Part shown: piece by piece, positions 49,344 to 58,369 of the stretch
Numbering within the stretch: the stretch's first letter is position 1
Layout: each line of letters begins with the position of its first letter
Source: Propionibacterium sp. oral taxon 192 str. F0372
Lineage (GTDB): Bacteria; Actinomycetota; Actinomycetes; Propionibacteriales; Propionibacteriaceae
Assembly (NCBI RefSeq): GCF_000413315.1
Contig: NZ_KE340297.1
Coordinates: 2,054,581-2,118,580 of the forward strand
DNA length: 64,000 bases
Direction of reading: 5' to 3'
Translations under genes and position numbers: made by a program
Notes under the pieces: model-generated
Seen by the model: the letters and a program-made list of their open reading frames with translations, nothing else
Databases searched by the model: none
Told to the model about the DNA's origin: nothing

Positions 49344-50264
49344 ATGAGCACGGATCAGAATTTTTCCAGGCCCGGCGCGGTTGATCTTGCTGGGCTGACT
49401 GCAGCCGCAGCCAACAATACTGGCCAACCCACTGGTGCAGGCGCGCGGGGCAGCTATGTCCTTCCGGTCACCGAGGCGGACTTTGAGCAGGTCGCCGCGC
49501 AATCGGTGCGTTACCCGGTGGTTCTGGTGCTCACCAGCACCCAGGCGCCAGGGGCCGACCAGGTGGTGGATGATCTCACCGATGCGGTCAATGCCCAGGA
49601 AGGTCGGCTGATTCTGGGCGTCGTGGATGTTCAATCCGATCCCCGGATCGCCCAGGCGTTGCAGGTACAGGCCGTACCCACGGCGATTGCCCTCATCGCA
49701 GGTCAGATGGCGCCGCTGTTCCAAGGAACTGTTGATAAGCAGCGGATTGTTGATCTCATCGCTCAGGTCGTCCAGTTGGCAGTGGCCAACGGCTTGAGTG
49801 GGCGCGCCACGCCGGTGAGTACTGCCTCGGTACCCGAGGCAGCTGGGGAACAGGCCGATCCGCGGTTCGCGGCGGCTGACGAGGCCCTTGAGGCTGGCGA
49901 TTTCCAGCGGGCCGTCGAGGAATTCGACAAGGTGCTGAAGAATGCCCCCAGAGATGCCCAGGCCCTTGCCGGGCGAGCCCAAGCAGCCTTGCTGGCCCGT
50001 ACCAGCGAGGTCGATCCTGGCGTGGTCGCCAAGGCCGATGCCGCACCCACCGACATTGAGCTCGGTTTCGCGGCTGCTGACTTCGAATTGGTCACCGGTG
50101 ATGTCGCGAGAGCCTTCGACCGACTGCTGGGATTGGTGCGAGTGACCCGCGACGTAGAACGCGACAAAGTGCGTGAACGTCTGGTCGAACTGTTTGAGAC
50201 CAGGGGTGCTGCAGATCCTGAGGTAAAAAGAGCGCGGCGCCTGCTGTCGGCCGCGCTGTTCTGA
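49344..50264 (+). CDS. YbbN-like thioredoxin-fold co-chaperone without CxxC
   Basis: 306 aa. Residues ~50-150 form a thioredoxin-like domain (YPVVLVLTSTQAPGADQVVDDL, VDVQSDPRIAQALQVQAVPTAIALIAG with the cis-Pro), but the CxxC is missing, so it should not be redox active in the usual way. The second half is TPR-like helical (FAAADEALEAGDFQRAVEEFDKVLK). This is the YbbN/CnoX architecture of a holdase co-chaperone. An AACAAT box lies 7 bases before ATG 49344. Confidence 0.88.
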   Translation: MSTDQNFSRPGAVDLAGLTAAAANNTGQPTGAGARGSYVLPVTEADFEQVAAQSVRYPVVLVLTSTQAPGADQVVDDLTDAVNAQEGRLILGVVDVQSDPRIAQALQVQAVPTAIALIAGQMAPLFQGTVDKQRIVDLIAQVVQLAVANGLSGRATPVSTASVPEAAGEQADPRFAAADEALEAGDFQRAVEEFDKVLKNAPRDAQALAGRAQAALLARTSEVDPGVVAKADAAPTDIELGFAAADFELVTGDVARAFDRLLGLVRVTRDVERDKVRERLVELFETRGAADPEVKRARRLLSAALF

Positions 50265-50285
50265 GGTCATCACTTGGTTTGCGGC

Positions 50286-50318
50286 TGATCCGGACCCCTG
50301 ACACCGGGGTCCGGATCA
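50286..50318. terminator. Bidirectional terminator ybbN/NUDIX
   Basis: A perfect 13-bp stem (50286-50298 with 50306-50318) and a 7-base loop. Its right arm contains the stop codon of the leftward NUDIX gene. Confidence 0.75.
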
Positions 50319-51059
50319 ACGCGCCTGGGGATCCAGGCCGTTCTCGGTGTAGGTCATCGATTCATTTACGATGAGCATCTGTAACATCCGGGCTATGCGG
50401 CGCGCCGAGAGTTTCGACACATGTGCGGCCACCCGATCCGGTTCCACCCAGTGGAAAGCGGCGATCTCATGGCAGGGCAACACCATCGCCTCGGTCGTCT
50501 GCGCATCACAGATCCCGCCGTCGAAGATGAACTCAATGGCGTCGCTCCACCCCAGATACGGGGGCATCCAGTCGACGAGCAGCGGTTGCCCGAGAGCGAT
50601 CTCTAGTCCTAGCTCCTCCATGAGTTCTCGCTGAGCTCCCACCCGGGGTGATTCCCCGGGCTCTACTACGCCGCCGGGCAACTCCCAGTCTGGTTTGTAG
50701 GTGGTCTCCAGCAACAGCACTCGGCCGGTCTGATCTGTGAGCAACACGTGACCGATCACCCGGTGGGTTGGCAAGACGGTATCAAGCATGGCGGTGAATC
50801 CCATGGCGCCTGTCACCACGTCGTCACGGACCAAGGAATAGACAAGCAAGTCCTCCCCGTCGGCGCCCGCACCGCGCAGCCTGGCCTCCCTGCGGAAACG
50901 GGCATGATGCAGGGCGCTGATACGCGACCGGTCACCGGCGCTGACCCGGACCTCGACCCTAGAATGTCCCGAGGCGAACAACTCCCCGGCCTTGGCCGTC
51001 AACCAGCCGGAGATCTCGGAAGCTTCGCAGTCGGGCAGTTCCAGCCGGGCCTCACTCAC
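50316..51059 (-). CDS. NUDIX hydrolase with N-terminal GNAT-like segment
   Basis: 247 aa. The NUDIX box reads GGVVEPGESPRVGAQRELMEELG (near residue 140-162) and is complete. The first ~95 residues end in ALHHARFRREARLRGAGADGEDLLVYSLVRDD, which looks like the C-terminal strand of a GNAT acetyltransferase, without its acetyl-CoA loop; this part may be a remnant or a recognition module. GTG 51059 overlaps the glgB stop by 8 bases, so the gene is in the glg operon. Substrate unknown. Confidence 0.8.
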   Translation of the reverse strand: MSEARLELPDCEASEISGWLTAKAGELFASGHSRVEVRVSAGDRSRISALHHARFRREARLRGAGADGEDLLVYSLVRDDVVTGAMGFTAMLDTVLPTHRVIGHVLLTDQTGRVLLLETTYKPDWELPGGVVEPGESPRVGAQRELMEELGLEIALGQPLLVDWMPPYLGWSDAIEFIFDGGICDAQTTEAMVLPCHEIAAFHWVEPDRVAAHVSKLSARRIARMLQMLIVNESMTYTENGLDPQAR

Positions 51060-52950
51060 TTTCGTGACGCAGCCATACAGACCCCAGCGGGGGAACATTC
51101 AGGCAGGCCGCAGCCCACTCGTCGGCACCTGCCACGGTTGGGGAGGCCAGCACCCCGTTACTGTTGAGATAGTCCCCGTTGCCGTCGAAGTCGGTGGAGT
51201 TGGTGTTGAGGATTTCGACCCAACGTCCCGGTCGAGGTAACCGTACCGGATAGATGGCGATCGGATTGGGGGAGAAATTCGTCACGCAGGCGACCAACTG
51301 TCCATCACGGGAGGCCCGCACATAGGAGTAGGTATTGTGTGCCGAATCGTCGGCATTGATCCAAGTGAACCCCGCTGGTGAGCAGTCCAGCTCGTACAAG
51401 GCGGGGTGGTCGGCTTGGATCTCGTTCATTCGGCGGATCAGCTGGCGAATCCCGTTGTGCCCATGCAGGGAATCAACCCACCATTCCAGGCCAGTGGCCT
51501 CGCTCCACTCGGGGCGCTGGGCGAATTCTTGCCCCATGAACAGCAACTGCTTACCGGGGAAGGACCACATATACGAGTAGAAGGCTCGCAGGGTGGCGAA
51601 TTTGCGCCAGTCGTCTTGGGGAATCTTGTTCAGCATTGAGCCCTTGCCATGCACCACCTCGTCATGGGAGATGGGCAGGATGAAGTTCTCCGAGTAGGCG
51701 TAGACCATGGCGAAGGTCAGGTCATCGTGGTGGTACTGGCGGTGAAAGGGATCCCGGCTGATGTAGCGCAAGGTGTCATTCATCCAGCCCATGTTCCATT
51801 TGAACCCGAAACCCAGCCCGTTCCAGTTCGTCGGCCGGGTGACACCGTCGAAGGAGGTGGACTCCTCGGCGATCATGATGACTCCTGGCTCGCGTTCGTA
51901 GAGATGTTTGTTGACGTAGCGGAGGAGGTCGATGGCCTCCAGGTTCTCTCTGCCGCCGAACTGGTTGGGCACCCAACCACCCTCGGGACGTGAGTAGTCC
52001 AAATAGAGCATCGATGCGACGGCATCCACTCGCAACGCATCGACGTGGAACTGCTGTACCCAGTACAAGGCATTGGAGACCAGGAAGGACTTCACCTCGT
52101 TGCGACCGAAGTTGAAGACATAGGTTCCCCAGTCCAGCTGCTCGCCTTGGCGGGGATCCGCGTGCTCGTAGAGAGCTGTCCCGTCGAATCTACCCAGTGC
52201 CCAGTCATCCTTCGGGAAGTGCCCGGGCACCCAGTCCAGGATCACCCCGATGCCCTCGGCATGCAGCGCCTCAACGAGCACTCGGAAATCATCGGGGGTG
52301 CCCAATCTCGCATCTGGTGCGTAGTAGCCCGTTACCTGGTAACCCCAGGAACCGGGGAAGGGGTGGGCCATTACCGGCATCAACTCGACATGGGTGTAGC
52401 CCTGCCACTTCACATAGGCGGGAAGCTGCTCGGCCAACTCCAGATAGCTGAGCCCGGGACGCCAGGAACCGAGATGCACCTCGTAGATCGACATCTGGGA
52501 TTCATAGACATTGGTTTCGGCGCGTTGTTGCAGCCAACGGCTCTCTTGTTCGCCCCAGTCGTGGGTGGATTCCCAGACGATTGATGCATTGCCGGGGGGG
52601 ATGTCGGCAAAGCGTGCGTAGGGATCGGCCTTCTCCTGCCAAGTCCCGTCGCTGTGCTGCAGTTTGTACTTGTACTGGGTGCCGACATCGACCCCTTCGA
52701 CCCACAATGCCCATACTCCGGAGCCCGGGACGATTTCCATGTCATCGCCCTGCCACCAGTTGAAATCACCGATCACTTGGACTCGTGCCGCATTGGGGGC
52801 CCATACGGCGAAGCGGGTACCCCGGACCGGGCCACGCACCGGGTCGTCGACGGTGACGACATGGGAGCCCAGCCGCCTCCAGGCCTCGGTGTCACCACCG
52901 CAGTGGAATCCTTCGAGATCCCATCCGGTCAGATTTCCGAACTTGTCCAT
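51052..52950 (-). CDS. glgB: 1,4-alpha-glucan branching enzyme
   Basis: GH13 branching enzyme, 632 aa; many family members are ~730 aa, and this one has only one N-terminal CBM48 domain (about 40-130, TRFAVWAPNAARVQVIGDFN). The barrel has DALRVDAVASMLYLDY (nucleophile Asp), MIAEES (acid Glu) and PISHDEVVHGKGSM. It adds alpha-1,6 branches to glucan made by GlgE, whose gene ends 16 bases before the glgB start... in operon order glgX-glgE-glgB. Confidence 0.95.
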   Translation of the reverse strand: MDKFGNLTGWDLEGFHCGGDTEAWRRLGSHVVTVDDPVRGPVRGTRFAVWAPNAARVQVIGDFNWWQGDDMEIVPGSGVWALWVEGVDVGTQYKYKLQHSDGTWQEKADPYARFADIPPGNASIVWESTHDWGEQESRWLQQRAETNVYESQMSIYEVHLGSWRPGLSYLELAEQLPAYVKWQGYTHVELMPVMAHPFPGSWGYQVTGYYAPDARLGTPDDFRVLVEALHAEGIGVILDWVPGHFPKDDWALGRFDGTALYEHADPRQGEQLDWGTYVFNFGRNEVKSFLVSNALYWVQQFHVDALRVDAVASMLYLDYSRPEGGWVPNQFGGRENLEAIDLLRYVNKHLYEREPGVIMIAEESTSFDGVTRPTNWNGLGFGFKWNMGWMNDTLRYISRDPFHRQYHHDDLTFAMVYAYSENFILPISHDEVVHGKGSMLNKIPQDDWRKFATLRAFYSYMWSFPGKQLLFMGQEFAQRPEWSEATGLEWWVDSLHGHNGIRQLIRRMNEIQADHPALYELDCSPAGFTWINADDSAHNTYSYVRASRDGQLVACVTNFSPNPIAIYPVRLPRPGRWVEILNTNSTDFDGNGDYLNSNGVLASPTVAGADEWAAACLNVPPLGSVWLRHESE

Positions 52951-52966
52951 GTCGTCCTCGTTCTCT

Positions 52967-54955
52967 TCAGTTCACTTTGAAAATGTGCGCGGGATGATCG
53001 GGGGTTAGCCGGACGTAGTTCTCAGTTCCCCATGCCCAAGCTCCGTCTCCCAGCAGGTCGTGAACACCCATCTCGGTGCCGATTCCCCATTCCGATAGGT
53101 CCACCGACACATTGCCCTCGGCACTGTCATGAGGGTTGAGGTTCACCACCACGAGGATCGTGTCATCGCCGTCGTTCTTGGCGAAGGCGAACAGGTCATC
53201 GTGGGTGGTCGGTAGGACTTTCACTCGCCGCAGCTGCTGGAGCGCGGGATGCTCACGCCGGATCTGGTTGAGCCGGCCCATCAACGGATTCATGTTCGGT
53301 TCCGCGGTGATATCGCGCGGACGGTACTCGTATTTTTCCGAATTGAGGTATTCTTCGCCGCCGGGTTTGAGAGGCTCGAATTCATATTGTTCGAAACCTT
53401 GGTATATGCCCCAGTTCGGGGACATCATGGTGGCCAGAATGGTACGAATCCAGAAGGCCGAGGGCGCTCCAGAACGCACCGAGAGTGGATTGATGTCGGG
53501 GGTGTTGACAAAAAAATTCGGTCGCATGAAGGCATCGGTCTCTGAAGCCAGCTCGGTGAGATAGGAGGCCAACTCATTCTTGGTATTGCGCCAAGTGAAA
53601 TAGGTGTAACTCATGTCGAAACCGGCCTTGCCCAGAGTTTGCATAACCTCGGGGCGGGAGAAGGCCTCCGCGAAGAAAAGCACCTCGGGATGGTCCACCT
53701 TCACCTCGGAGATGAGCCAGGCCCAGAAATTGAGGGGTTTGGTGTGCGGATTGTCCACCCTGAAGATCGTCACACCATGGTCGATCCAGAAATTCACTAC
53801 GCGCAGCGCCTCCGCGTAGATTGTGGCCGGTGCGTTGTCGAAGTTGATCGGGTAGATGTCCTGGTACTTCTTCGGTGGGTTCTCGGCATAGGCGATGGTG
53901 CCGTCGAGGCGGGTTGTGAAGAACTCGGGGTGGTCGGTGACCCAAGGGTGGTCCGGGGAAGCCTGGAGAGCGAAATCCAGCGCCACCTCAAGACCCAGGG
54001 AATTTGCTTTGGCAACGAACTCATCGAAGTCCTCAATGGTTCCTAGATCGGGGTGAATGGCATCGTGGCCACCCTCGATGTTGCCGATCGCCCACGGGGA
54101 GCCCGGGTCGGTGTCGGTGGACTCCAATGAATTGTTGCGACCCTTGCGGAATTGGGTTCCGATGGGATGGACCGGCGGGAGATAGACCACGTCGAAGCCC
54201 AAGGACGCGACATGTTCGAGAATCGGGCCGCACTGGGCGAAGGTGCCCGATGTCCACTGCCCGGTCTCCGGATCGAGACTGGCACCTTGGGAACGAGGGA
54301 AGAACTCGTACCAGGAACCGAACAGGGCCCGCTTGCGATCTACTCGGATCGGGTAGTCGACGGTGGGGGTGGTCAAGGGGCGACGGGCGTGGGCCACCAT
54401 TGCCGCATCAAGCTGCGGGTCGGTGGCGACGGCGATCAGTTCCTCGGCGGATGCGGTAGGCACCAAGGCCTCGTGCGCCGCGGCGATGATCGCTGCAGCA
54501 TGGGCGTCATCGGCGTTTTGCGCATTGGTGAGGGCGCTTGCGGTGAGATCCTGGCCTTCCAAGCAGACCAGTTCGACGTCGATTCCGGCATCCAGCTTCA
54601 CCTCGGCGTTGTGTACCCAGGTGTGCCAGTCGTCGGACCAGGCCTCAATGTGGAACTGCCAGTCACCCAGTTGCTCTAGCCGCACCCAGGCTTGCCAGAT
54701 GTCCAGGCCTTGGGGCCAGATCTGAACCATGTCGACGTGGTGGGTGGTTCCCTGCGGATCCGTCAGCACGACCGTCGCCCCGACTCGGTCATGCCCTTCG
54801 CGGTAGATCCGTGCGGAGACTGGGAACGATTCCCCCTCGACTGCTTTTGCCGCATAGGCGCCATGCTCAATGACCGGGGAAACCTTGCCGATAGGGAATC
54901 GGCCGAACTGGAACTGGCTGTAGCGTCCGCTCACGCTGGTGGTGGTGTCAGTCAC
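52967..54955 (-). CDS. glgE: Alpha-1,4-glucan:maltose-1-phosphate maltosyltransferase
   Basis: GH13_3 enzyme, 662 aa, that extends alpha-glucan with maltose from maltose 1-phosphate. N-terminal domain GRFPIGKVSPVIEHGAYAAK, long helical insert (about 165-225), barrel with VVYLPPVHPIG, ALDFALQASPDHPW, IFRVDNPHTKP (nucleophile Asp) and LFFAEAFSRP (Glu), and GAPSAFWIRTILATMMSP. Starts at GTG 54955, with GGA close upstream, 10 bases after the glgX stop. Confidence 0.96.
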   Translation of the reverse strand: MTDTTTSVSGRYSQFQFGRFPIGKVSPVIEHGAYAAKAVEGESFPVSARIYREGHDRVGATVVLTDPQGTTHHVDMVQIWPQGLDIWQAWVRLEQLGDWQFHIEAWSDDWHTWVHNAEVKLDAGIDVELVCLEGQDLTASALTNAQNADDAHAAAIIAAAHEALVPTASAEELIAVATDPQLDAAMVAHARRPLTTPTVDYPIRVDRKRALFGSWYEFFPRSQGASLDPETGQWTSGTFAQCGPILEHVASLGFDVVYLPPVHPIGTQFRKGRNNSLESTDTDPGSPWAIGNIEGGHDAIHPDLGTIEDFDEFVAKANSLGLEVALDFALQASPDHPWVTDHPEFFTTRLDGTIAYAENPPKKYQDIYPINFDNAPATIYAEALRVVNFWIDHGVTIFRVDNPHTKPLNFWAWLISEVKVDHPEVLFFAEAFSRPEVMQTLGKAGFDMSYTYFTWRNTKNELASYLTELASETDAFMRPNFFVNTPDINPLSVRSGAPSAFWIRTILATMMSPNWGIYQGFEQYEFEPLKPGGEEYLNSEKYEYRPRDITAEPNMNPLMGRLNQIRREHPALQQLRRVKVLPTTHDDLFAFAKNDGDDTILVVVNLNPHDSAEGNVSVDLSEWGIGTEMGVHDLLGDGAWAWGTENYVRLTPDHPAHIFKVN

Positions 54956-54965
54956 GGTTCCAACG

Positions 54966-57152
54966 CTACCGGGAACCGTGCCCAGATACACCCAGGATCG
55001 TAGGATGAGCGGGTATATCGCCACGGTTTTTGCGTAGGGCCGGAGGCAGGCGCTTCAGCCCGGAGGCATGGGTGATCACCTCGACCCCCATGACGGTCAG
55101 CGACTGATGGGGCAGGCTCAGCGTTTCCTCGGGACACAGTCTGGTCCGGGGGAGTTCACCCGGCTCCGCGGTGGTAGCGATCACCTCGTAGTGGGACCCC
55201 CAGGGAGCCGGAGGCATGGTGACCTGCACCGACTGGTGCCCGGCGTGGAACCACACCAGCAGAGCACGGTAACGGTCCGACAGGTACATACCGATCAGCC
55301 GCCGGCTGGGATCGGTCCAGTCGGCATCAGTCATCTCCCCGGAACCACCGTTCATCCAAGCGAGGTTGTAGCGTCCCAGGAAACGACCGCGCTCATCGGT
55401 GACCTCCACCCGGTATAGGTAGTCGTCGTGGGTGAACAACGGATTGTCGGTGCGCAGTTGGGTCAGCGAGTGCACCAATTCTTGAACATCCTGCCAGGAC
55501 TCCCCACCGATCCAGTCCACCCAGGAACTCTGGTTGTCTTGGCAATAGGCATTGTTGTTGCCCAGCTGGGTGCGTCCCAGCTCATCGCCGCCCAACAGCA
55601 TCGGCACACCGCGCGAGACCAACAAGGTGCCCAGCAGGTTGCGGACTTGCCGGTGGCGCAACGCGTTGATTGAGGGATCATCGGTGTCACCCTCAACCCC
55701 GCAGTTCGTTGAGCGGTTATCGTCGCTGCCGTCGCGGTTCAGTTCGCCATTCGCCCAGTTGTGCTTGTACTCGTGGCTCACCAGGTCGCGGACGGTAAAC
55801 CCGTCATGCGCGGTGACGAAATTGATCGATGCCGACGGTGGGCGATCCGAGTGGCCGAAGACATCCGCAGAGGCAGTAAGCCTAGTCGCCAGTTCCTGGA
55901 TGCCCCCGGTGCCAAGCCAGAAGTCACGCACCAAGTTGCGGTACTTGTCGTTCCACTCGCTCCAGCCCCGCCCGAAGCCACCGAGCTGATACCCGTCGAT
56001 GCCGATGTCCCAGGGCTCGGCGATCATCTTCACCCGGGACAGGATGGGATCGGTGGCGATAGCTTCGAAGAAATAATGGTTTCGGTCGACGCCGTGGTGT
56101 TCGTTGCGGATCAGCGCGGTGGCCAGGTCGAAGCGGAACCCGTCCACCCCCATCTCCTGCACCCAGTACCGCAGAGAATCCAGGATGAAGTTGAGTGTTG
56201 CCGGATTGGAAGTGTCGACGGAGTTTCCGCACCCAGTGACATCAACATCATGATGGGCATCACCGTCTAACCGGTAGAACCCCGCCTGGTCTATGCCGCG
56301 GAAGCTTAGCGTGGGCCCATGATGGGATGATTCTGCGGTGTGGTTATAGACCACATCACAGATGACTTCGATGTCTGCGGCATGCAGCGCCGAGACCATG
56401 GCCTTGAATTCCTCTACCTGGGCCCCGGTGGTGCCGGTTGCCGAGTAGGCGCCGTGCGGGGCGAAAAAACCGATTGGGTTGTATCCCCAGTAGTTGGACA
56501 AGCCCTTCGCTGCGATGAACTGCTCAGACAAGAACTCCTGTACTGGAAGCAGTTCGACAGCGGTCACCCCCATCCGTTTCAGGTGCTCGATGACTGGTTT
56601 GCAGGCCAGGCCCAGATAGCTGCCGCGCAGGTGGACCGGAACCTTGGGGTGCTGCTGGGTAAATCCCTTCACATGCAGTTCGTAGATCACCGACTGATTC
56701 ATCGGGCGTCGCCGGGCAATCGGACGTGGTGGCGGGGAATCGGCGACGACTACCGACCAGGGAACATGACCGACCGAGTCGCGGGTGTCCGCCCAGGCCG
56801 GGAGGTTCGAACCATGGTCGCGGATCGGGCCATCATGGTGCACCCCTCCGGTGATCGCCCGCGCATACGGATCCAACAGGAGCTTCGCCGGATTAGCCCG
56901 CAGGCCGCGGGACGGATCCCACTCGCCATGCACCCGGAACCCGTAATATCGCCCCGCCCCGACCCCGGGAACGAACAGCCGCCAGTGTTCACCCGAACGG
57001 ACCATGTCGGTGGCCAATTGGGTGCCTACCGAATCCAACAAGGTCAGCTGCACCCGGCTCGCAGCCGGGGCCCACAACTGGAAACGGCATCCGTCCTGGT
57101 CGATCGTCGCCCCGTTGCGCCATCCGGGCGTTGCGGCCATCTCGGTGGGCAT
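54966..57152 (-). CDS. glgX: Glycogen debranching enzyme (isoamylase type)
   Basis: GH13_11 enzyme, 728 aa, hydrolysing alpha-1,6 branches. CBM48 at the N-terminus (about 15-110), then VIYELHVKGFT, DVVYNHTAE, DGFRFDLATALIR (nucleophile Asp), MIAEPWDIG (acid Glu) and NFVTAHDGFTVRDLV. First gene of the leftward operon; AGGAG lies 4 bases before the ATG. Only 31 bases separate its start from the divergent cysteine desulfurase. Confidence 0.96.
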   Translation of the reverse strand: MPTEMAATPGWRNGATIDQDGCRFQLWAPAASRVQLTLLDSVGTQLATDMVRSGEHWRLFVPGVGAGRYYGFRVHGEWDPSRGLRANPAKLLLDPYARAITGGVHHDGPIRDHGSNLPAWADTRDSVGHVPWSVVVADSPPPRPIARRRPMNQSVIYELHVKGFTQQHPKVPVHLRGSYLGLACKPVIEHLKRMGVTAVELLPVQEFLSEQFIAAKGLSNYWGYNPIGFFAPHGAYSATGTTGAQVEEFKAMVSALHAADIEVICDVVYNHTAESSHHGPTLSFRGIDQAGFYRLDGDAHHDVDVTGCGNSVDTSNPATLNFILDSLRYWVQEMGVDGFRFDLATALIRNEHHGVDRNHYFFEAIATDPILSRVKMIAEPWDIGIDGYQLGGFGRGWSEWNDKYRNLVRDFWLGTGGIQELATRLTASADVFGHSDRPPSASINFVTAHDGFTVRDLVSHEYKHNWANGELNRDGSDDNRSTNCGVEGDTDDPSINALRHRQVRNLLGTLLVSRGVPMLLGGDELGRTQLGNNNAYCQDNQSSWVDWIGGESWQDVQELVHSLTQLRTDNPLFTHDDYLYRVEVTDERGRFLGRYNLAWMNGGSGEMTDADWTDPSRRLIGMYLSDRYRALLVWFHAGHQSVQVTMPPAPWGSHYEVIATTAEPGELPRTRLCPEETLSLPHQSLTVMGVEVITHASGLKRLPPALRKNRGDIPAHPTILGVSGHGSR

Positions 57153-57171
57153 GGGTCTCCTTGCTGTGCAA

Positions 57172-57186
57172 TAGCCTTGAACGATG
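57172..57186 (+). promoter_or_regulatory. -10 box and leaderless start of the cysteine desulfurase
   Basis: TAGCCT (57172-57177), 6 bases, then ATG 57184. The box lies inside the 31-base gap to glgX, so the glgX promoter must be within the desulfurase coding region. Confidence 0.4.
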
Positions 57187-58335
57187 GATAAAAGCCTAGA
57201 TCAAGTCCCGCCGGTCTACATGGATCATGCCGCCAGCACTCCGTTGCGCCCCCGTACCTGGGAGGTAATGGGTCAGGCCCGCGAACTGGCTGGCAACCCA
57301 TCGGCCCAGCATGGCGCCGGACGGGCAGCCCGGGCGGTCATTGAGGATGCCAGGGAACATCTCGCGGCTTTGGCTGGGGCCGAACCCGACGAGGTCTGGT
57401 TCACCTCGGGCGGTTCCGAAGCCAACTCGATCGCCCTGCTCGCCTCGGCCGCGCATCGTGCTCCCGAGCGATCCCGGGTGGTCATCTCGGGGATTGAGCA
57501 TCCGTCGGTGTCCACCGTCACCGAGGCACTCGGCGAGCGGGTTCGGGTTGCCGGGGTCGAGCCGAGCGGCCACATCGACCCGCAACGCTGGGCAGGACAA
57601 CTGGACGAGACCGTCGCGATCTCCTCCCTGATATGGGTGAACAACGAGATCGGTACCATCCAACCGATTGATCGGGCAGCCGAGGCAGCACACCGGGTGG
57701 GGGCATGGTTCCACACCGATGCGGTTCAGGCCTTCGGGTCGATCCCGGTGAATTTCTCCGGTAGCGGTGCTGACCTGATGTCAGTGTCTTCTCACAAGCT
57801 AGGTGGGCCGGTGGGTATCGGAGCGCTGATTGTGCGTCGCGGGATCGATCTCAGCCCATGGGGGCTGGGCGGGCGTCAGGAGGGCGGTGTGCGCTCCGGT
57901 ACACCGTCAGTGATGCTGGCCGCCGGGTTCGCATCGGCGGCCTCGATCGCGACCATCGAGTTCGAGACTCGTTCGAAGCGGCTGCTCGCCTTCCGCCATG
58001 TCATTACTGCGGCGGCGAGTGCTTGTGGCGGTCGAGTCATCGGTGCGTTCCCAGTCTCACCAGGCATCATCTCTTTGGTCTTCGACGGGGTCGTCGGCTC
58101 CGATGTGACCTTCGTGCTCGATCAGATGGGAATCCAGGTTTCCACCGGATCGGCGTGCCGGGCCGGTGTTACTGGACCCTCCGAGGTGTTGCTAGCTATT
58201 GGGCAGGACGAGGCTGCGGCATCCGCTGTGGTGCGCATCTCCCTTGGCTGGAGCACTCGGCGTGAGGACGTGGACCGATTGATCGCCGCGCTGCCGACCG
58301 CGGTGGAGCGGGCTCGCGCCGTGCCGCGGAACTGA
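57184..58335 (+). CDS. Cysteine desulfurase (IscS/NifS family)
   Basis: PLP enzyme, 383 aa, that takes sulfur from cysteine. YMDHAASTPLRP at the N-terminus, the PLP-binding Lys in SVSSHKLGGPVG (near residue 202) and the persulfide Cys325 in STGSACRAG. It precedes mnmA by 31 bases and is the likely sulfur donor for tRNA 2-thiouridine synthesis; a wider role in Fe-S cluster assembly is possible. Confidence 0.94.
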   Translation: MDKSLDQVPPVYMDHAASTPLRPRTWEVMGQARELAGNPSAQHGAGRAARAVIEDAREHLAALAGAEPDEVWFTSGGSEANSIALLASAAHRAPERSRVVISGIEHPSVSTVTEALGERVRVAGVEPSGHIDPQRWAGQLDETVAISSLIWVNNEIGTIQPIDRAAEAAHRVGAWFHTDAVQAFGSIPVNFSGSGADLMSVSSHKLGGPVGIGALIVRRGIDLSPWGLGGRQEGGVRSGTPSVMLAAGFASAASIATIEFETRSKRLLAFRHVITAAASACGGRVIGAFPVSPGIISLVFDGVVGSDVTFVLDQMGIQVSTGSACRAGVTGPSEVLLAIGQDEAAASAVVRISLGWSTRREDVDRLIAALPTAVERARAVPRN

Positions 58336-58353
58336 GTGGATTGATCCGATCCG

Positions 58354-58369
58354 TAGACTGACCGGCGTG
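58354..58369 (+). promoter_or_regulatory. -10 box and leaderless start of mnmA
   Basis: TAGACT (58354-58359), 7 bases, then GTG 58367. No ribosome-binding site precedes the GTG. Confidence 0.45.

Noticed and set aside
49305-50273. 322-codon minus-strand frame opposite ybbN
   Set aside because: Mirror of the real gene; the plus-strand product has clear thioredoxin and TPR features, the other does not.
56340-57191. 283-codon plus-strand frame opposite glgX
   Set aside because: Antisense to catalytic motifs of glgX; no ribosome site or family resemblance.
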